DNA of 64,000 nucleotides from Pseudomonas parafulva. GTDB taxonomy: Bacteria; Pseudomonadota; Gammaproteobacteria; Pseudomonadales; Pseudomonadaceae. Both the position numbers and the translations under genes were made by a program. The notes beneath the pieces were generated by a model, which was not told the DNA's origin, ran no database searches, and worked only from the letters and a program-made list of their open reading frames with translations. This document shows, piece by piece, positions 40,892 to 51,209 of the stretch (within the stretch, counting starts at the first letter, position 1; each line of letters opens with the position of its first letter). The stretch is from assembly GCF_000800255.1 (NCBI RefSeq), contig NZ_CP009747.1, positions 1,178,001 to 1,242,000 of the forward strand, in the 5' to 3' direction.

Positions 40892-42175
40892 ATGAAACCG
40901 ATCGAGCATGTGCTGAATTCCACCGACCGCCATGTCGACAGCGCCCGTTTGTGGCAGTCGCTGATGGACCTTGCACGCCTGGGCGCAACGCCCAAGGGCG
41001 GGGTCTGTCGGCTGGCGCTGACCGACCTCGACCGCCAGGCCCGTGACCTGTTCGTGCAGTGGTGCGAAGCCGCCGGCTGCAGCGTCAGCGTCGATGCGGT
41101 GGGCAACGTATTCGCCCGGCGTCCCGGGCGTAACCCAGACCTGCCGCCGGTGATGACCGGCAGTCACATCGATACCCAACCCACCGGCGGCAAGTTCGAT
41201 GGCTGCTTCGGGGTGATGGCGGGCCTGGAGGTCATCCGTACCTTGAACGACTTGGGCGTGGAAACCGAGGCGCCTCTGGAGGTGGTGGTCTGGACCAACG
41301 AAGAGGGCTCGCGCTTCGCGCCCTGCATGATGGGTTCGGGGGTCTTCGCCGGCAAGTTCACCCTGCAGGAAACGCTGGCCAAACGCGATGTCGAGGGTGT
41401 CAGCGTCGGCGAGGCGTTGCAGGCGATCGGCTACGCCGGATCGCGTGCGGTGCTGGGGCATCCGGTGGGCGCCTACTTCGAGGCGCATATCGAGCAGGGC
41501 CCGATTCTGGAAGACGAGCACAAGACCCTCGGTGTGGTGCTCGGCGCCCTGGGGCAGAAGTGGTTCGACCTGAGCCTGCGCGGCGTCGAGGCGCATGCCG
41601 GGCCGACGCCGATGCACCTGCGCAAGGATGCACTGGTGGGGGCGGCGGCAGTGGTCGAGGCCGTCAACCGCGCCGCCCTGGGTCACCAGCCGCATGCCTG
41701 TGGCACGGTCGGCTGTCTGCAGGCCTACCCAGGCTCGCGCAACGTGATTCCGGGTGAAGTGCGCATGACCTTGGACTTCCGTCATCTGCAGGGCGAGCGG
41801 CTGGACGCGATGATCGCCGAGGTGCGCGAAGTCATCGAGCGCACGTGCGAGAAACACGGGCTGAGCTTCGAGCTGACGCCGACCGCCGACTTCCCGGCGC
41901 TGTATTTCGACAAGGGCTGTGTCGAGGCGGTGCGTGAGTCGGCGAAAAGCCTGGGCCTGTCGCACATGGATATCGTCAGCGGGGCAGGGCACGACGCGAT
42001 CTTCCTGGCCGAACTCGGCCCGGCGGGGATGATCTTCGTGCCGTGCGAGAACGGCATCAGCCACAACGAGATCGAGAACGCTGCGCCCGAAGATCTGGCA
42101 GCCGGTTGCGCCGTGCTGCTGCGGTCAATGCTGGCGGCGTCGCAGGCGATCGCCCAGGGACGCAAGGCAGCCTGA
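40892..42175 (+). CDS. N-carbamoyl-beta-alanine amidohydrolase (beta-ureidopropionase), M20 type
   Basis: 427 residues of the hydantoinase/carbamoylase M20 family: TGSHIDTQPTGGKFDGCFGVMAGLEVI, NEEGSRFAPCMMGSG, HIEQGPILE and GAGHDAIFLAE provide metal ligands (H, D, E, H, H). Releases beta-alanine, ammonia and CO2 from N-carbamoyl-beta-alanine, completing reductive pyrimidine degradation started by PreTA and HydA. GAGGAG precedes the ATG; it lies 36 bp after the transporter, probably one operon. Confidence 0.93.
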   Translation: MKPIEHVLNSTDRHVDSARLWQSLMDLARLGATPKGGVCRLALTDLDRQARDLFVQWCEAAGCSVSVDAVGNVFARRPGRNPDLPPVMTGSHIDTQPTGGKFDGCFGVMAGLEVIRTLNDLGVETEAPLEVVVWTNEEGSRFAPCMMGSGVFAGKFTLQETLAKRDVEGVSVGEALQAIGYAGSRAVLGHPVGAYFEAHIEQGPILEDEHKTLGVVLGALGQKWFDLSLRGVEAHAGPTPMHLRKDALVGAAAVVEAVNRAALGHQPHACGTVGCLQAYPGSRNVIPGEVRMTLDFRHLQGERLDAMIAEVREVIERTCEKHGLSFELTPTADFPALYFDKGCVEAVRESAKSLGLSHMDIVSGAGHDAIFLAELGPAGMIFVPCENGISHNEIENAAPEDLAAGCAVLLRSMLAASQAIAQGRKAA

Positions 42176-42189
42176 GGCTTCCCGGAGGA

Positions 42190-42210
42190 TGGGGTCGCCC
42201 AGCGGCCCCA
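42190..42210 (+). terminator. hairpin after the amidohydrolase gene
   Basis: TGGGGTCGC pairs with GCGGCCCCA (one wobble) around CCA, 14 bp past the stop. No T-run follows, so termination may be partial. Confidence 0.45.
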
Positions 42211-42314
42211 GAATGACGGTGTGGGCGGCTGGATGAAGATCAGTACATGGTCACAAGATCGTCATATTGGCTTACCTATGATCACGCCATCCTCCACCGC
42301 GCCAGGGCCTCACC

Positions 42315-43373
42315 TTGCCCACACATCATTCATCCTCATCCGACAAGACTCGCCCATTGGCAGGCGCCGCGCACGGTGCCCAGGAGACAGAGCTGCATGG
42401 CCTGCTTTGCGGTTTCGTGTTCCGTCCCGGCGAGCCAGGACGCGAGATCGACGCCAATCAGGCCGTGTATCTGATGCAGGAGGACGACGACTCCGAGCAT
42501 TTTCTCTGGCTGCACTTGAACCTTGCCCACGCCTCGTGCGAACGCTGGATGCGCAGCAACCTGGCGTTGCCGGAGACATTTTTCGAGACCCTGCGCGAGG
42601 GCTCCCGCTCCACGCGCATCGAGCACACCGATGCAGCCTTGCTGGCCGTGGTCAACGACGTGGTGTTCAGCTTCGGGCGGGTGTCCTCCGAGGTGTCGAC
42701 ATTGTGGGCCTGCGCGCGCCGTCGCCTGTTGGTCAGTGCGCGCCTGCATCCGCTGCAGTCGGTGGATACCTTGCGCTCGTCGGTCAAGCGCGGCGAGCGT
42801 TTCGACTCGACCGTCGAGTTGCTGATTCACTTATTGGGCGATCAGGGCGACCTGCTTACCCAGGTGGTACGTGAAACCACCTTGCATGTGGACCGTATCG
42901 AGGATCAGTTGCTGTCCCAGCGCCTAGGTGTCAACCGCGCCGAGCTCAGTACCCTGCGTCGGGCGCTGGTGCGGTTGCAGCGGCTGCTGGCGCTCGAACC
43001 CGGCTCATTGCTGCGACTGCTCAACCGGCCGCCGGAGTGGCTGCGTGAGCAGGACATGCGGCAGTTGCGTGCGGCCACCGAGGAGTTCGCGGTGATCATC
43101 AACGACCTCACCGCGCTGGTGGAGCGCATCAAGCTGTTGCAGGAAGAAATCGCCGCCAAGCTGACCGAGGACAACAACCGCACGCTGTTCACCTTGACGG
43201 TGGTAACCGTGTTGGCGCTGCCGATCAACATCATCGCCGGCTTCTTCGGTATGAACGTCGGCGGCATTCCGCTGGCCGACGATCCCAATGGATTCTGGGT
43301 GCTGGTGGCGCTGGTGTTCACTTTCACGGTGCTGGCCGGGCGCTGGGCATTTCGCAAGCGTGGCGACTACTGA
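42315..43373 (+). CDS. zntB: ZntB/CorA-family divalent metal transporter
   Basis: 352 residues. A large cytoplasmic N-terminal domain with a long helix (LLTQVVRETTLHVDRIEDQLLSQRL) is followed by two C-terminal membrane segments carrying the GMN signature (IIAGFFGMNVGGIPLADDPNGFWVL). The soluble domain resembles ZntB (Zn2+ transport with H+) more than CorA (Mg2+). Pentameric inner-membrane protein. Single gene. Confidence 0.9.
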   Translation: MPTHHSSSSDKTRPLAGAAHGAQETELHGLLCGFVFRPGEPGREIDANQAVYLMQEDDDSEHFLWLHLNLAHASCERWMRSNLALPETFFETLREGSRSTRIEHTDAALLAVVNDVVFSFGRVSSEVSTLWACARRRLLVSARLHPLQSVDTLRSSVKRGERFDSTVELLIHLLGDQGDLLTQVVRETTLHVDRIEDQLLSQRLGVNRAELSTLRRALVRLQRLLALEPGSLLRLLNRPPEWLREQDMRQLRAATEEFAVIINDLTALVERIKLLQEEIAAKLTEDNNRTLFTLTVVTVLALPINIIAGFFGMNVGGIPLADDPNGFWVLVALVFTFTVLAGRWAFRKRGDY

Positions 43374-43390
43374 CGCCCGGCCACGCGGAT

Positions 43391-43909
43391 TCAGATCACG
43401 CCGCAGGCCATGCGGTCGCCGCCACCGCCCAAGGGCATGGGCATGTCGGCATGGTTGTCGCCGCCAGCATGGACCATCAGGGCCTTGCCTTTGATCTCGG
43501 AAATTTTCTTGATACGCGGGGCCAACACCGGATAGGTGGCGTTGCCATCGGTGGTCACGTACAGCGCCGGCAGATCGCCGAGGTGGCCGTCGCCGTAGGG
43601 GCCCAGGTGCTTGCCGGTCTTGGCCGGATCGAAGTGCCCGCCAGCGGCCAGTGCGGCGACCTTCTTGCCATCCTTGACCCCAGCATCGCAACTGCCGTTC
43701 TCGTGCACGTGGAAGCCGTGGATGCCAGCGGGCAGCTTGCTCAGTTGAGGCGTGAAAATCAGGCCGTAGGCCGATTCGCTGATGGTCACCTGGCCGATCG
43801 GCTGGGGCGCACCGTCAGCGCTCACCAGGTTGATCGGCACCTCCACGGAGGCGGCATGGGCGCCAAGGGAGAGGCTGGCGAGTAGACCGAGGAGCAGCGT
43901 GCGTTTCAT
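43391..43909 (-). CDS. sodC: periplasmic Cu/Zn superoxide dismutase
   Basis: 172 residues with a Sec signal ([20 protein letters not shown]). Metal ligands: [16 protein letters not shown], and [11 protein letters not shown]; the disulfide partners are in GSC and RMACGVI. Converts superoxide to peroxide in the periplasm. Convergent with zntB. Confidence 0.95.
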   Translation of the reverse strand: MKRTLLLGLLASLSLGAHAASVEVPINLVSADGAPQPIGQVTISESAYGLIFTPQLSKLPAGIHGFHVHENGSCDAGVKDGKKVAALAAGGHFDPAKTGKHLGPYGDGHLGDLPALYVTTDGNATYPVLAPRIKKISEIKGKALMVHAGGDNHADMPMPLGGGGDRMACGVI

Positions 43910-44048
43910 GGCGTTTCTCTCTTGTGGCTCGTTTAAAAGAAGGCGACTGCAAGCTAAGACCGCCGTAACAGCCTAGTCGTTTCCGCGACTCTATTGAGTA
44001 GGACGAAGCCAACGTCGTTCGAACGAGAGAAAATCTGAGGAAGTGGGC

Positions 44049-44077
44049 TGACAGGCCCGGGACGGGCGGGCCTGTCA
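44049..44077 (-). terminator. hairpin downstream of glpT
   Basis: TGACAGGCCCG pairs with CGGGCCTGTCA; an 11-bp stem 56 bp beyond the glpT stop, without a clear T-run. Confidence 0.5.
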
Positions 44078-44132
44078 GCAAGTGTTTCAAAGCATGTCGC
44101 TCAACGGCGGCTCGGCGTATCGAAGCGTCGCC

Positions 44133-45473
44133 TTATCGGCTGCTGCTTGCCACACGGGTATGACGCAAGGTTGGCAACAGAAACGCAATGGCCAGGACGC
44201 ATGCCCCGATCAGCAGCACGAAGCCACCGTCCCAACCGAAGTGATCGACGGTGTAGCCCATCGCTGCGCTGGCGGCGACCGAGCCGCCCAGATAGCCGAA
44301 CAGGCCGGTGAAGCCGGCGGCGGTGCCGGCGGCTTTCTTCGGCGCCAGTTCCAGCGCTTGCAGGCCGATGAGCATGACCGGGCCGTAGATCAGGAAACCG
44401 ATGGATACCAGCGCGATCATGTCGACGGTGGGATTGCCCGGTGGATTGAGCCAGTACACCAGGGTGGCCACGGTCACCAGCGCCATGAACACGATACCGG
44501 TCAGGCCACGGTTGCCCCGGAAGATCTTGTCCGACATCCAGCCGCACAGGAGGGTGCCCGGAATGCCTGCCCATTCGTAGAAGAAGTAGGCCCAGGAGGT
44601 CTTGTCGACGGTGAAGTGCTTGGCTTCCTTGAGGTAGGTCGGCGCCCAGTCGAGCACGCCGTAGCGCAGCAGGTAGACGAACACGTTGGCCAGGGCGATG
44701 TACCAGAGCATCTTGTTGCGCAGCACGTACTTGACGAAGATCTGCTTGGCGCTGAATTCCTGCTCGTGGCTGGCATCGTAGCCTTCGGGGTAATCGTTCT
44801 TGTATTCCTCGATCGGCGGCAGGCCCACCGACTGCGGCGTGTCGCGCATGGTGGCAAAGGCGAACACGGCCACCAGCACGGCGACGGCCGCGGGTACGTA
44901 GAAGGCCGCATGCCAGTCGTTGGTCCAGCCCAGGCCCAGGATGAACAGTGGACCGATCAGGCCGCCGCCGACGTTGTGCGCCACGTTCCACACCGACACC
45001 ACACCGCCACGCTCCTTTTGCGACCACCAGTGAACCATGGTGCGGCCACTGGGCGGCCAACCCATGCCTTGGGCCCAGCCGTTGATGAACAGCAGCACGA
45101 ACATGATGGTCACGCTGGAGGTGGCCCAGTGTGCGAAACCGAACACGAACATCACCGCGGCCGACACCAGCAGGCCGAAGGGCAGGAAATAGCGTGGGTT
45201 GGAGCGGTCGGACACCAGCCCCATGAGGAATTTGGAAAGGCCATAGGCGATGGCGATGGCGGAGATCGCCACACCCAGTTGACCACGCGTATAGCCCTGC
45301 TCTTCGATCAGGTAGGGCATGGCCAGGGAGAAGTTCTTGCGCAGCAGGTAGTAACCGGCGTAGCCGATGAAGATACCGGCGAAGATCTGCCAGCGCAGGC
45401 GGCGGTAAGTACTGTCGACTTGATCGGCGGGCAGTGGCGCCCGGTGTGCGGCAGGGCGGAAGAAGGCAAGCAT
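44133..45473 (-). CDS. glpT: glycerol-3-phosphate transporter GlpT
   Basis: 446 residues, twelve membrane segments of the MFS organophosphate:phosphate antiporter family. Typical: [34 protein letters not shown] with the Arg used for phosphate binding, and [21 protein letters not shown]. Exchanges external glycerol-3-phosphate for phosphate. A dyad resembling a GlpR site precedes it. Confidence 0.94.
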   Translation of the reverse strand: MLAFFRPAAHRAPLPADQVDSTYRRLRWQIFAGIFIGYAGYYLLRKNFSLAMPYLIEEQGYTRGQLGVAISAIAIAYGLSKFLMGLVSDRSNPRYFLPFGLLVSAAVMFVFGFAHWATSSVTIMFVLLFINGWAQGMGWPPSGRTMVHWWSQKERGGVVSVWNVAHNVGGGLIGPLFILGLGWTNDWHAAFYVPAAVAVLVAVFAFATMRDTPQSVGLPPIEEYKNDYPEGYDASHEQEFSAKQIFVKYVLRNKMLWYIALANVFVYLLRYGVLDWAPTYLKEAKHFTVDKTSWAYFFYEWAGIPGTLLCGWMSDKIFRGNRGLTGIVFMALVTVATLVYWLNPPGNPTVDMIALVSIGFLIYGPVMLIGLQALELAPKKAAGTAAGFTGLFGYLGGSVAASAAMGYTVDHFGWDGGFVLLIGACVLAIAFLLPTLRHTRVASSSR

Positions 45474-45506
45474 GGGAAGCTCCAGCGTTGTTGTTTTATC
45501 TGCGAA

Positions 45507-45527
45507 AACGAATATTACATTTTCGTT
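45507..45527. promoter_or_regulatory. dyad upstream of glpT, GlpR operator candidate
   Basis: AACGAA-N9-TTCGTT, 34 bp upstream of the glpT start, resembles the TTCG-containing operators of GlpR. Assignment is inference. Confidence 0.45.
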
Positions 45528-45622
45528 ACAGAAAACAGTACTGCGGCGCTGGCATACCCTGTGGTGCAGGGAGATTTCCTACTGAAGGAGCAGGAGCGGC
45601 ATGCCGCCGCCCCCGCTGAGGC

Positions 45623-46915
45623 TCATGGGTTACGGGTGACTCGCCATACGGTGTTGGCCAGATCGTCGGCGATGATCAACGCACCTTTCGGATCGACGGT
45701 CACCCCGACTGGGCGTCCTCGGGTCTTGCCGTCTTCGCCACGAAAGCCGGTGGCGAAGTCGACCGGCTCGCCCGCCGGCTTGCCATCGCTGAACGGCACG
45801 AAGATCACCTTGTAGCCCACCGGGTTGGGCCGGTTCCAACTGCCGTGTTCGCCGACGAATACGCCATTGGCGAACTGCTCGCCCATGGCCGCCACCGAGA
45901 AGTCGACGCCCAGTGCCGCCACATGCGAGCCAAGGCTGTAGTCCGGTTTGATCGCGGCGGCGACCTTCGCTGGGTTCTGCGGCTGGGCGCGGGTGTCCAC
46001 GTTCTGCCCCCAGTAGCTCCAGGGCCAGCCGTAGAAGGCGCCTTCACGGACCGAGGTGAGGTAGTCCGGCACCAGGTCCGGCCCCAGTTCGTCGCGCTCG
46101 TTGACCACTGCCCAGAGTTGACCGGAGTCGGGCTGGATGGTCAGCGCGGTCGGGTTGCGCAGGCCGGTGGCATAGGGCTTGTGCGCGCCGGTCTGGGCGT
46201 CGATCTGCCAGACCATCGCCCGATCGACCTCGACCTCCATGCCACGCTCGGTGATGTTGCTGTTCGAGCCAATGCCCACGTAAAGGTAGCGGCCGTCGGG
46301 GCTGATGGTGAGCGCCTTGGTCCAGTGGTGGTTGATCGCCGAGGGCAGTTCGGTGACCGTGGTGGGTGCGCCAGAGGCCTGGGTTTGGCCGTCCTGATAA
46401 TCGAAACGCACCAGCGCATCCTGATTGGCCACGTACAGCTTGCCGTCGGCATAGGCCAGGCCATAGGGCGCGTTGAGGTTCTCGGCGAACACCGTCTGCA
46501 CTTCGTAGCGGCCGTCACCGTCGGCGTCGCGCAGCAGCGTGAGGCGATTACCGCCCTTGACCTGGGTGTTGCCTTTGGCCTTGATCTGGCTGGCGATCAC
46601 GTCCTTGGGCTTGAGCTTGGCCGCATTGCCGCCGCGACCCTCGGCAACCAGGATGTCACCGTTGGGCAGCACCAGCGTCTGGCGCGGAATCTTCAGGTCG
46701 CTGGCGATGGCGGTGATGCTGAAGCCCTGGGGTACGGTAGGCTTCTGCTCGCCCCACTGAGTGGGCTCGGCGATCTTCATGCTGGGCAGCAAGCCACGTT
46801 CCGGGGCCGGCAGCTTCGGATCGGGACCGCGTGCCTGGGTGGCATCGCCGTCGCCGCCACAGGCGGTCAGCAGCAGGCTCATGCTCAGAACGGACAACGT
46901 CAGTGGCGTTTTCAT
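45623..46915 (-). CDS. sorbosone dehydrogenase-like lipoprotein (PQQ/propeller family)
   Basis: About 430 residues from MKTPLTLSVLSMSLLLTACGGDG, with lipobox LTAC. Six-bladed propeller of the glucose/sorbosone dehydrogenase family (SDLKIPRQTLVLPNGDILVAEGRGG ... ALTISPDGRYLYVGIGSNSNI ... GLRNPTALTIQPDSGQLWAVVNERDELG ... VGEHGSWNRPNPVGYKV). Periplasmic lipid-anchored oxidoreductase; substrate unknown. Its ATG overlaps the DUF2231 stop by 4 bases, the two forming an operon. The frame extends to 47206 only as a shadow of that gene. Confidence 0.9.
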   Translation of the reverse strand: MKTPLTLSVLSMSLLLTACGGDGDATQARGPDPKLPAPERGLLPSMKIAEPTQWGEQKPTVPQGFSITAIASDLKIPRQTLVLPNGDILVAEGRGGNAAKLKPKDVIASQIKAKGNTQVKGGNRLTLLRDADGDGRYEVQTVFAENLNAPYGLAYADGKLYVANQDALVRFDYQDGQTQASGAPTTVTELPSAINHHWTKALTISPDGRYLYVGIGSNSNITERGMEVEVDRAMVWQIDAQTGAHKPYATGLRNPTALTIQPDSGQLWAVVNERDELGPDLVPDYLTSVREGAFYGWPWSYWGQNVDTRAQPQNPAKVAAAIKPDYSLGSHVAALGVDFSVAAMGEQFANGVFVGEHGSWNRPNPVGYKVIFVPFSDGKPAGEPVDFATGFRGEDGKTRGRPVGVTVDPKGALIIADDLANTVWRVTRNP

Positions 46916-47340
46916 GCAGCACCTCCGGAACGCAGGTTGGTCAGGCCGACCCAAGTCGCGATGCACGCCAGCACGCTGACGATCACCGACAGCACCAACC
47001 CCGAAGGCATCACCGCCCAGGCGTCCTTGGCGTGTTCGAAGGCGTTGATCAGCCCCAGTACCCAGGTCACCAGCAACAGCAACACGTAGAGCACCGGCCG
47101 TCCGGCCTTGCGCTCGGCGCGCACCAGGTTGGCCAGCGCGAACAGGAACGCCAAACCGCAGAACAGCAGGCCGCCGGCGATCAGCCAGGCGGCGAAGTTG
47201 CTCCATTGAATCTGCATGCTCTGGTAGTAGGCGATGTCGCTGATCAATGCCCCCAGGAACAACGGCACGGTGCCGGCCAGCAGTGTCGCGTGCAGCGGCC
47301 CGGGTCGGCAGCGGTAGGGGTCATGGACGGTCGTGGTCAT
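46912..47340 (-). CDS. DUF2231-type membrane protein
   Basis: 142 residues with four membrane segments (TLLAGTVPLFLGALISDIAYY, NFAAWLIAGGLLFCGLAFLFALANLV, VLYVLLLLVTWVLGLINAF, LVLSVIVSVLACIATWVGL). DUF2231 proteins are often paired with propeller-type sorbosone dehydrogenases, and may pass on electrons; mechanism unknown. Four-base overlap with the following gene. Confidence 0.87.
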   Translation of the reverse strand: MTTTVHDPYRCRPGPLHATLLAGTVPLFLGALISDIAYYQSMQIQWSNFAAWLIAGGLLFCGLAFLFALANLVRAERKAGRPVLYVLLLLVTWVLGLINAFEHAKDAWAVMPSGLVLSVIVSVLACIATWVGLTNLRSGGAA

Positions 47341-47443
47341 GGCGGCTCCTTGTCGTTCGGCGGTACTGGCCAGCGCGTTTTGCGCTGGCTGCGCCTAGTC
47401 AAGGATCGTCGGGTAAAGGCGTTAGTTCAGCGTAATTTCGCGC

Positions 47444-48409
47444 TCAAACATTCGCCTCGGGCACCAGGCGCGCGCTGCGGTCGAGGTGATAACGGTGCAG
47501 ATCCTGCGCCAGAATCAGGTGGCCGTCATAGTGAGCGCGGGCTTCATTGCGGATGTCATCGATGTTCGGGCTGCGCCGTGGATCGCCCTGATAGCGTGCG
47601 CTGAAGTGAGTCAAGACCAGGTTGCGCACGCCTGCGTCCTGGGCGAATTGCGCAATCGCGGCGGCGCTGCTGTGGCCGAAGCTGGCGCCGGTGCGCTCGA
47701 TCAGCGCTTGGGTGAAGGTCGCCTCGTGCACCAGCACGTCGGCGTCCTTGGCCACTTCGGCGAGCAACTCGGGGCGGTCGTTGTCGCCGCAGACGATGAT
47801 CTTGCGCGGGGCGCGGGAGGCACGCAGATAGTCTTGAGGGTCGAGGGTACGGCCTTGGTGCACTACGGCGATGCCATGCGCCAGTTGCCCCCACAGCGGG
47901 CCGCGCGGGATGTGCTCGGCCTCCAACCGTGCCTTATCCAGGCGCGGTTCCGGGTTGACCTCGGTGAACACATAGCCCCGACTGGGCACCCGGTGCGACA
48001 GTTGCACTGCGCTGACCTGCACGCTGGCCGAGCGCCAACCGACGAAATCTTCCACCGCGAGCAGACGCAGCTCGAAGGGCAGGTAGGTGTCGCTCACCGC
48101 CAATCCCAGACGCACCCAATCGTGCAACGCGGTCGGCAGGATCACATCGAGCGGTTCGCGGCGCCCGGACATCCCCGCGCTGGCCAGCAGGCCGGGCATG
48201 CCGAAGCAGTGATCGCCATGCACATGGGTGATGAAGATCGCGCGCAGGTCGCGTACCGATAGCGGGGTGTGCAGCAGTTGGTGCTGAGTGGCCTCGCCGC
48301 AGTCGACCAGGTACCAACCGCTACCGGTCGCCTCGATGACAGCTGTGGCACTGACGTTGCGCGCCTTGGTGGGAATGCCGGCGCTGGTGCCGAGGAACAA
48401 CAGGTCCAT
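47444..48409 (-). CDS. rnz: ribonuclease Z
   Basis: 321 residues from [21 protein letters not shown], the short form. Metallo-beta-lactamase motif [16 protein letters not shown], plus Asp/His ligands in VHEATFTQ and [13 protein letters not shown]. Cleaves tRNA precursors 3' of the discriminator or acts as an exonuclease (RNase BN); with encoded CCA ends, the latter trimming role may dominate. The frame runs to 48493 but ATG 48409 fits the family. Divergent from the isomerase gene. Confidence 0.93.
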   Translation of the reverse strand: MDLLFLGTSAGIPTKARNVSATAVIEATGSGWYLVDCGEATQHQLLHTPLSVRDLRAIFITHVHGDHCFGMPGLLASAGMSGRREPLDVILPTALHDWVRLGLAVSDTYLPFELRLLAVEDFVGWRSASVQVSAVQLSHRVPSRGYVFTEVNPEPRLDKARLEAEHIPRGPLWGQLAHGIAVVHQGRTLDPQDYLRASRAPRKIIVCGDNDRPELLAEVAKDADVLVHEATFTQALIERTGASFGHSSAAAIAQFAQDAGVRNLVLTHFSARYQGDPRRSPNIDDIRNEARAHYDGHLILAQDLHRYHLDRSARLVPEANV

Positions 48410-48558
48410 GCTGGATCTTTCCTTGCAGTGTGGGGCTATTCTAGGGGGCGATGGCAGAAGTGCACAGGTGGGCGGGAGTCCAGCTTTTGGCACACGTCTC
48501 GCCGGGGCGCTGCGCTATAGTCCGGCGCACCATCCTCACCTTCACAGGAGTGCTGTCC

Positions 48559-49371
48559 GTGACCGAGTACACCGCCTTCAAGGTCGAACTGACCGACCAC
48601 ATCGCCCATGTGCAGATCAACCGCCCGGACAAGGTCAATGCGATGAACGCGGCGTTCTGGGACGAGCTGGTGAGGATCTTCCAGTGGATCGACGACACCG
48701 AATCGGTACGGGCAGTGGTCATCAGCGGGGCGGGCAAGCATTTCTCCTCGGGTATCGACTTGATGATGCTGGCCTCGTTGGCCGGCGAGATGGGCCCGGA
48801 TGTGGGCCGCAATGCGCGCCTGCTGCGTCGCACCATCTTGCGTCTGCAAGCCTCGTTCAATGCCGTCGACCGCTGCCGCAAGCCGGTACTGGCGGCGATC
48901 CAGGGGTATTGCATCGGCGGCGCCATCGATCTGGTGTCGGCTTGCGACATGCGCTATTGCAGCGCCGATGCGCAGTTCTCGATCAAGGAAGTGGACATGG
49001 GCATGGCGGCCGATGTCGGCACTCTGCAACGTTTGCCGCGTATCATCGGTGACGGCATGATGCGCGAGCTGGCCTACACCGGCCGCATGATCGATGCCCA
49101 GGAGGCACTGCGCATCGGCCTGGTGAATCGGGTGCACGAAGAGGCCTCGGCCCTGCTTGAAGCGGTATTCGACATTGCCCGGGACATAGCCGGAAAATCG
49201 CCGCTGGCGGTGGCAGGCACCAAGGAGATGATCAGCTACATGCGTGACCACAGCATCGACGATGGCCTGCAGTACATCGCCACCTGGAATGCTGCCATGC
49301 TGCAATCGCAGGACTTGCGGGTCGCGGTGGCGGCCCACATGAATAAACAGAAACCGACGTTCGCCGACTGA
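48559..49371 (+). CDS. crotonase family, delta(3,5)-delta(2,4)-dienoyl-CoA isomerase-like
   Basis: 270 residues from a GTG with AGGAG 8 bases upstream. Enoyl-CoA hydratase fold: GKHFSSGIDLMML and PVLAAIQGYCIGGAIDLVSACDMRYCS form the CoA oxyanion hole. EVDMGMAADVGTLQRLP is the ECH1 signature with Glu and Asp used for 1,5-proton transfer. Participates in beta-oxidation of unsaturated fatty acids. Divergent from rnz; nudC follows 34 bp later. Confidence 0.9.
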   Translation: MTEYTAFKVELTDHIAHVQINRPDKVNAMNAAFWDELVRIFQWIDDTESVRAVVISGAGKHFSSGIDLMMLASLAGEMGPDVGRNARLLRRTILRLQASFNAVDRCRKPVLAAIQGYCIGGAIDLVSACDMRYCSADAQFSIKEVDMGMAADVGTLQRLPRIIGDGMMRELAYTGRMIDAQEALRIGLVNRVHEEASALLEAVFDIARDIAGKSPLAVAGTKEMISYMRDHSIDDGLQYIATWNAAMLQSQDLRVAVAAHMNKQKPTFAD

Positions 49372-49405
49372 GCCGTTCGACGTACGTGCCTGAAGGACCA
49401 TGACC

Positions 49406-50236
49406 ATGTCAGCACGCTGGACTACCGCAGTACTCGACCCGCAGATCGCCGGCGGCTGGGCCGTCGCCCGCAGCCCGGCGGGGTTCCTGGTGGATGACAA
49501 CGGTGCTTTGTTTCCACGCGACTGGCTCAAGCGCCAAGGGCTGGACGTACTCTGCGAGCACGGCATCGGCCATTTCGACGGCGAGCCAGTCTTCCTCCTC
49601 GAACTGCGCAGCGCCACCGACGTGCCTGGCATGACCTGGCGCGGCCTGCGTCAATTCATGCTTGAAGGCGACTTCGAGACCTACAAGCTGCTTGGCTATG
49701 CCGCGCAGATCGGCACCTGGGCCCGCGAGCACCGCTTCTGTGGCAGCTGCGGCCAGCCGATGACGCAGATCCGCTGGGAACGGGCGATGCACTGCCTGGC
49801 CTGCGACCTGCGCAGTTATCCGCGCATTTCGCCGAGCATGATCGTGTTGGTGACACGGGGCGACGAGGTGCTGTTGGCGCGCTCGCCGCGTTTCGTCAGC
49901 GGGGTATACAGCACTTTGGCCGGATTTGCCGAGCCGGGCGAGTCGGCGGAAGATTGTCTGGTGCGCGAGGTCCGCGAGGAGGTCGCGGTGGAGGTCGGTA
50001 ACATTCACTATGTGGGCAGCCAGTGTTGGCCGTTCCCGCATTCGATGATGCTGGGGTTCCACGCCGAGTATGCCGGCGGCGAGATCGTCATGCAGCCGGA
50101 CGAAATCGAAGATGCGCGCTGGTTCAACGTGCATGACCTGCCGCCGCTGCCGGCCAATCGTTCCATCGCGCGCTACTTGATCGACCTGTATGTCGCGCGG
50201 CGTTTGGGCTTGCCCGAGCCGACGCTGCCCAACTGA
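49406..50236 (+). CDS. nudC: NAD(H) pyrophosphatase NudC
   Basis: 276 residues. Zinc ribbon ([11 protein letters not shown]...[15 protein letters not shown]) and Nudix box [24 protein letters not shown], followed by the NudC-specific [14 protein letters not shown]. Hydrolyses NADH/NAD+ and removes NAD caps from RNA in E. coli. ATG 49406 is 8 bases after GAAGGA; ATG 49400 is too close to it. Confidence 0.94.
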   Translation: MSARWTTAVLDPQIAGGWAVARSPAGFLVDDNGALFPRDWLKRQGLDVLCEHGIGHFDGEPVFLLELRSATDVPGMTWRGLRQFMLEGDFETYKLLGYAAQIGTWAREHRFCGSCGQPMTQIRWERAMHCLACDLRSYPRISPSMIVLVTRGDEVLLARSPRFVSGVYSTLAGFAEPGESAEDCLVREVREEVAVEVGNIHYVGSQCWPFPHSMMLGFHAEYAGGEIVMQPDEIEDARWFNVHDLPPLPANRSIARYLIDLYVARRLGLPEPTLPN

Positions 50237-50267
50237 GGCCGCGGCGGCTGTTGCCGTCGCCTCTGAG

Positions 50268-51047
50268 TCAGGCCTGGCCGAACCAGTGCTGCCAGGCCAG
50301 GCGCACGGTCAACGCCAGTACCACGGCGATGAAGACTGGACGGATGAACTTGCTGCCGCCGCTGATCGCAGTTCGAGCGCCGAAGAACGCGCCGACCATC
50401 ACCGCCAGGCCCATGGCCAGGCCGACGATGTAATCCACCTGCCCGGAAACCATGAATACTGTCAGCGCTGCAATGTTGCTGACGAAGTTCATGCTGCGCG
50501 CCACACCGCTGGCGCGGACCAGGTCGATGGGGTAGAGCAGTAGCGTGCTCACGGTCCAGAACGCGCCGGTACCAGGACCGGCGACACCGTCGTAGAACCC
50601 CAGGCCGAAGCCTTGTGGGAACTGCCAGGTCCGCTTGATCGGGGCTTCAGCGTCCAGGGGGGCCTTGGGCGTGCCGCCGAACAGCAAGTACAGGCCACAG
50701 GCGAAAACGATCACCGGCAGCATCTTGTTCAGCCACTCGGCAGGCATGTAGTGGGCAACCACCGCGCCGATCAATGCACCGACCAGTGTGCCGAGAATCG
50801 CCCGACGCCATTGGGCGGGATGGAACAGCTTACGGCGGTAGTAGGTGAAGCTTGCAGTGGCCGAGCCGAAAGTCGAGCTCAGCTTGTTGGTACCCAGCAC
50901 CAGGTGCGGCGGCATGCCGGCGGTGAGTAGGGCGGGCGTGGTGAGCAGCCCGCCGCCGCCGGCGATGGCATCGATGAAACCGGCGACGAAGGCGACTGCA
51001 GTCAGGATCAGCAGGGTGAGCGGTTCTACGGTGAGTTCGAAGGGCAT
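50268..51047 (-). CDS. TSUP (TauE/SafE) family permease
   Basis: 259 residues from MPFELTVEPLTLLILTAVAF, eight membrane segments. Typical repeats VAGFIDAIAGGGGLLTTPALL and GFYDGVAGPGTGAFWTVSTLLL. Moves sulfur compounds or organic anions such as sulfoacetate or sulfite; substrate unknown. Convergent with nudC. Confidence 0.92.
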   Translation of the reverse strand: MPFELTVEPLTLLILTAVAFVAGFIDAIAGGGGLLTTPALLTAGMPPHLVLGTNKLSSTFGSATASFTYYRRKLFHPAQWRRAILGTLVGALIGAVVAHYMPAEWLNKMLPVIVFACGLYLLFGGTPKAPLDAEAPIKRTWQFPQGFGLGFYDGVAGPGTGAFWTVSTLLLYPIDLVRASGVARSMNFVSNIAALTVFMVSGQVDYIVGLAMGLAVMVGAFFGARTAISGGSKFIRPVFIAVVLALTVRLAWQHWFGQA

Positions 51048-51209
51048 GGGACGGCTTTCAGGCAGCGGGCAAGAGCGCGACAAAACGTCGCGCGCGAACG
51101 GCCATGGTACTGGCCGAGACGCGCGGTTGCCAGTCAAGGGCGGCGATATCAGGGCTGGCCATTGCGGCCGAACAGTCGGTAGCCTTCCCATTGCCCCAAA
51201 CGCGCCGCC

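Noticed and set aside
44082-45815. 577-residue plus-strand frame opposite glpT
   Set aside because: His/Gln/Gly-rich antisense composition typical of high-GC shadows; GlpT on the other strand is a complete transporter.
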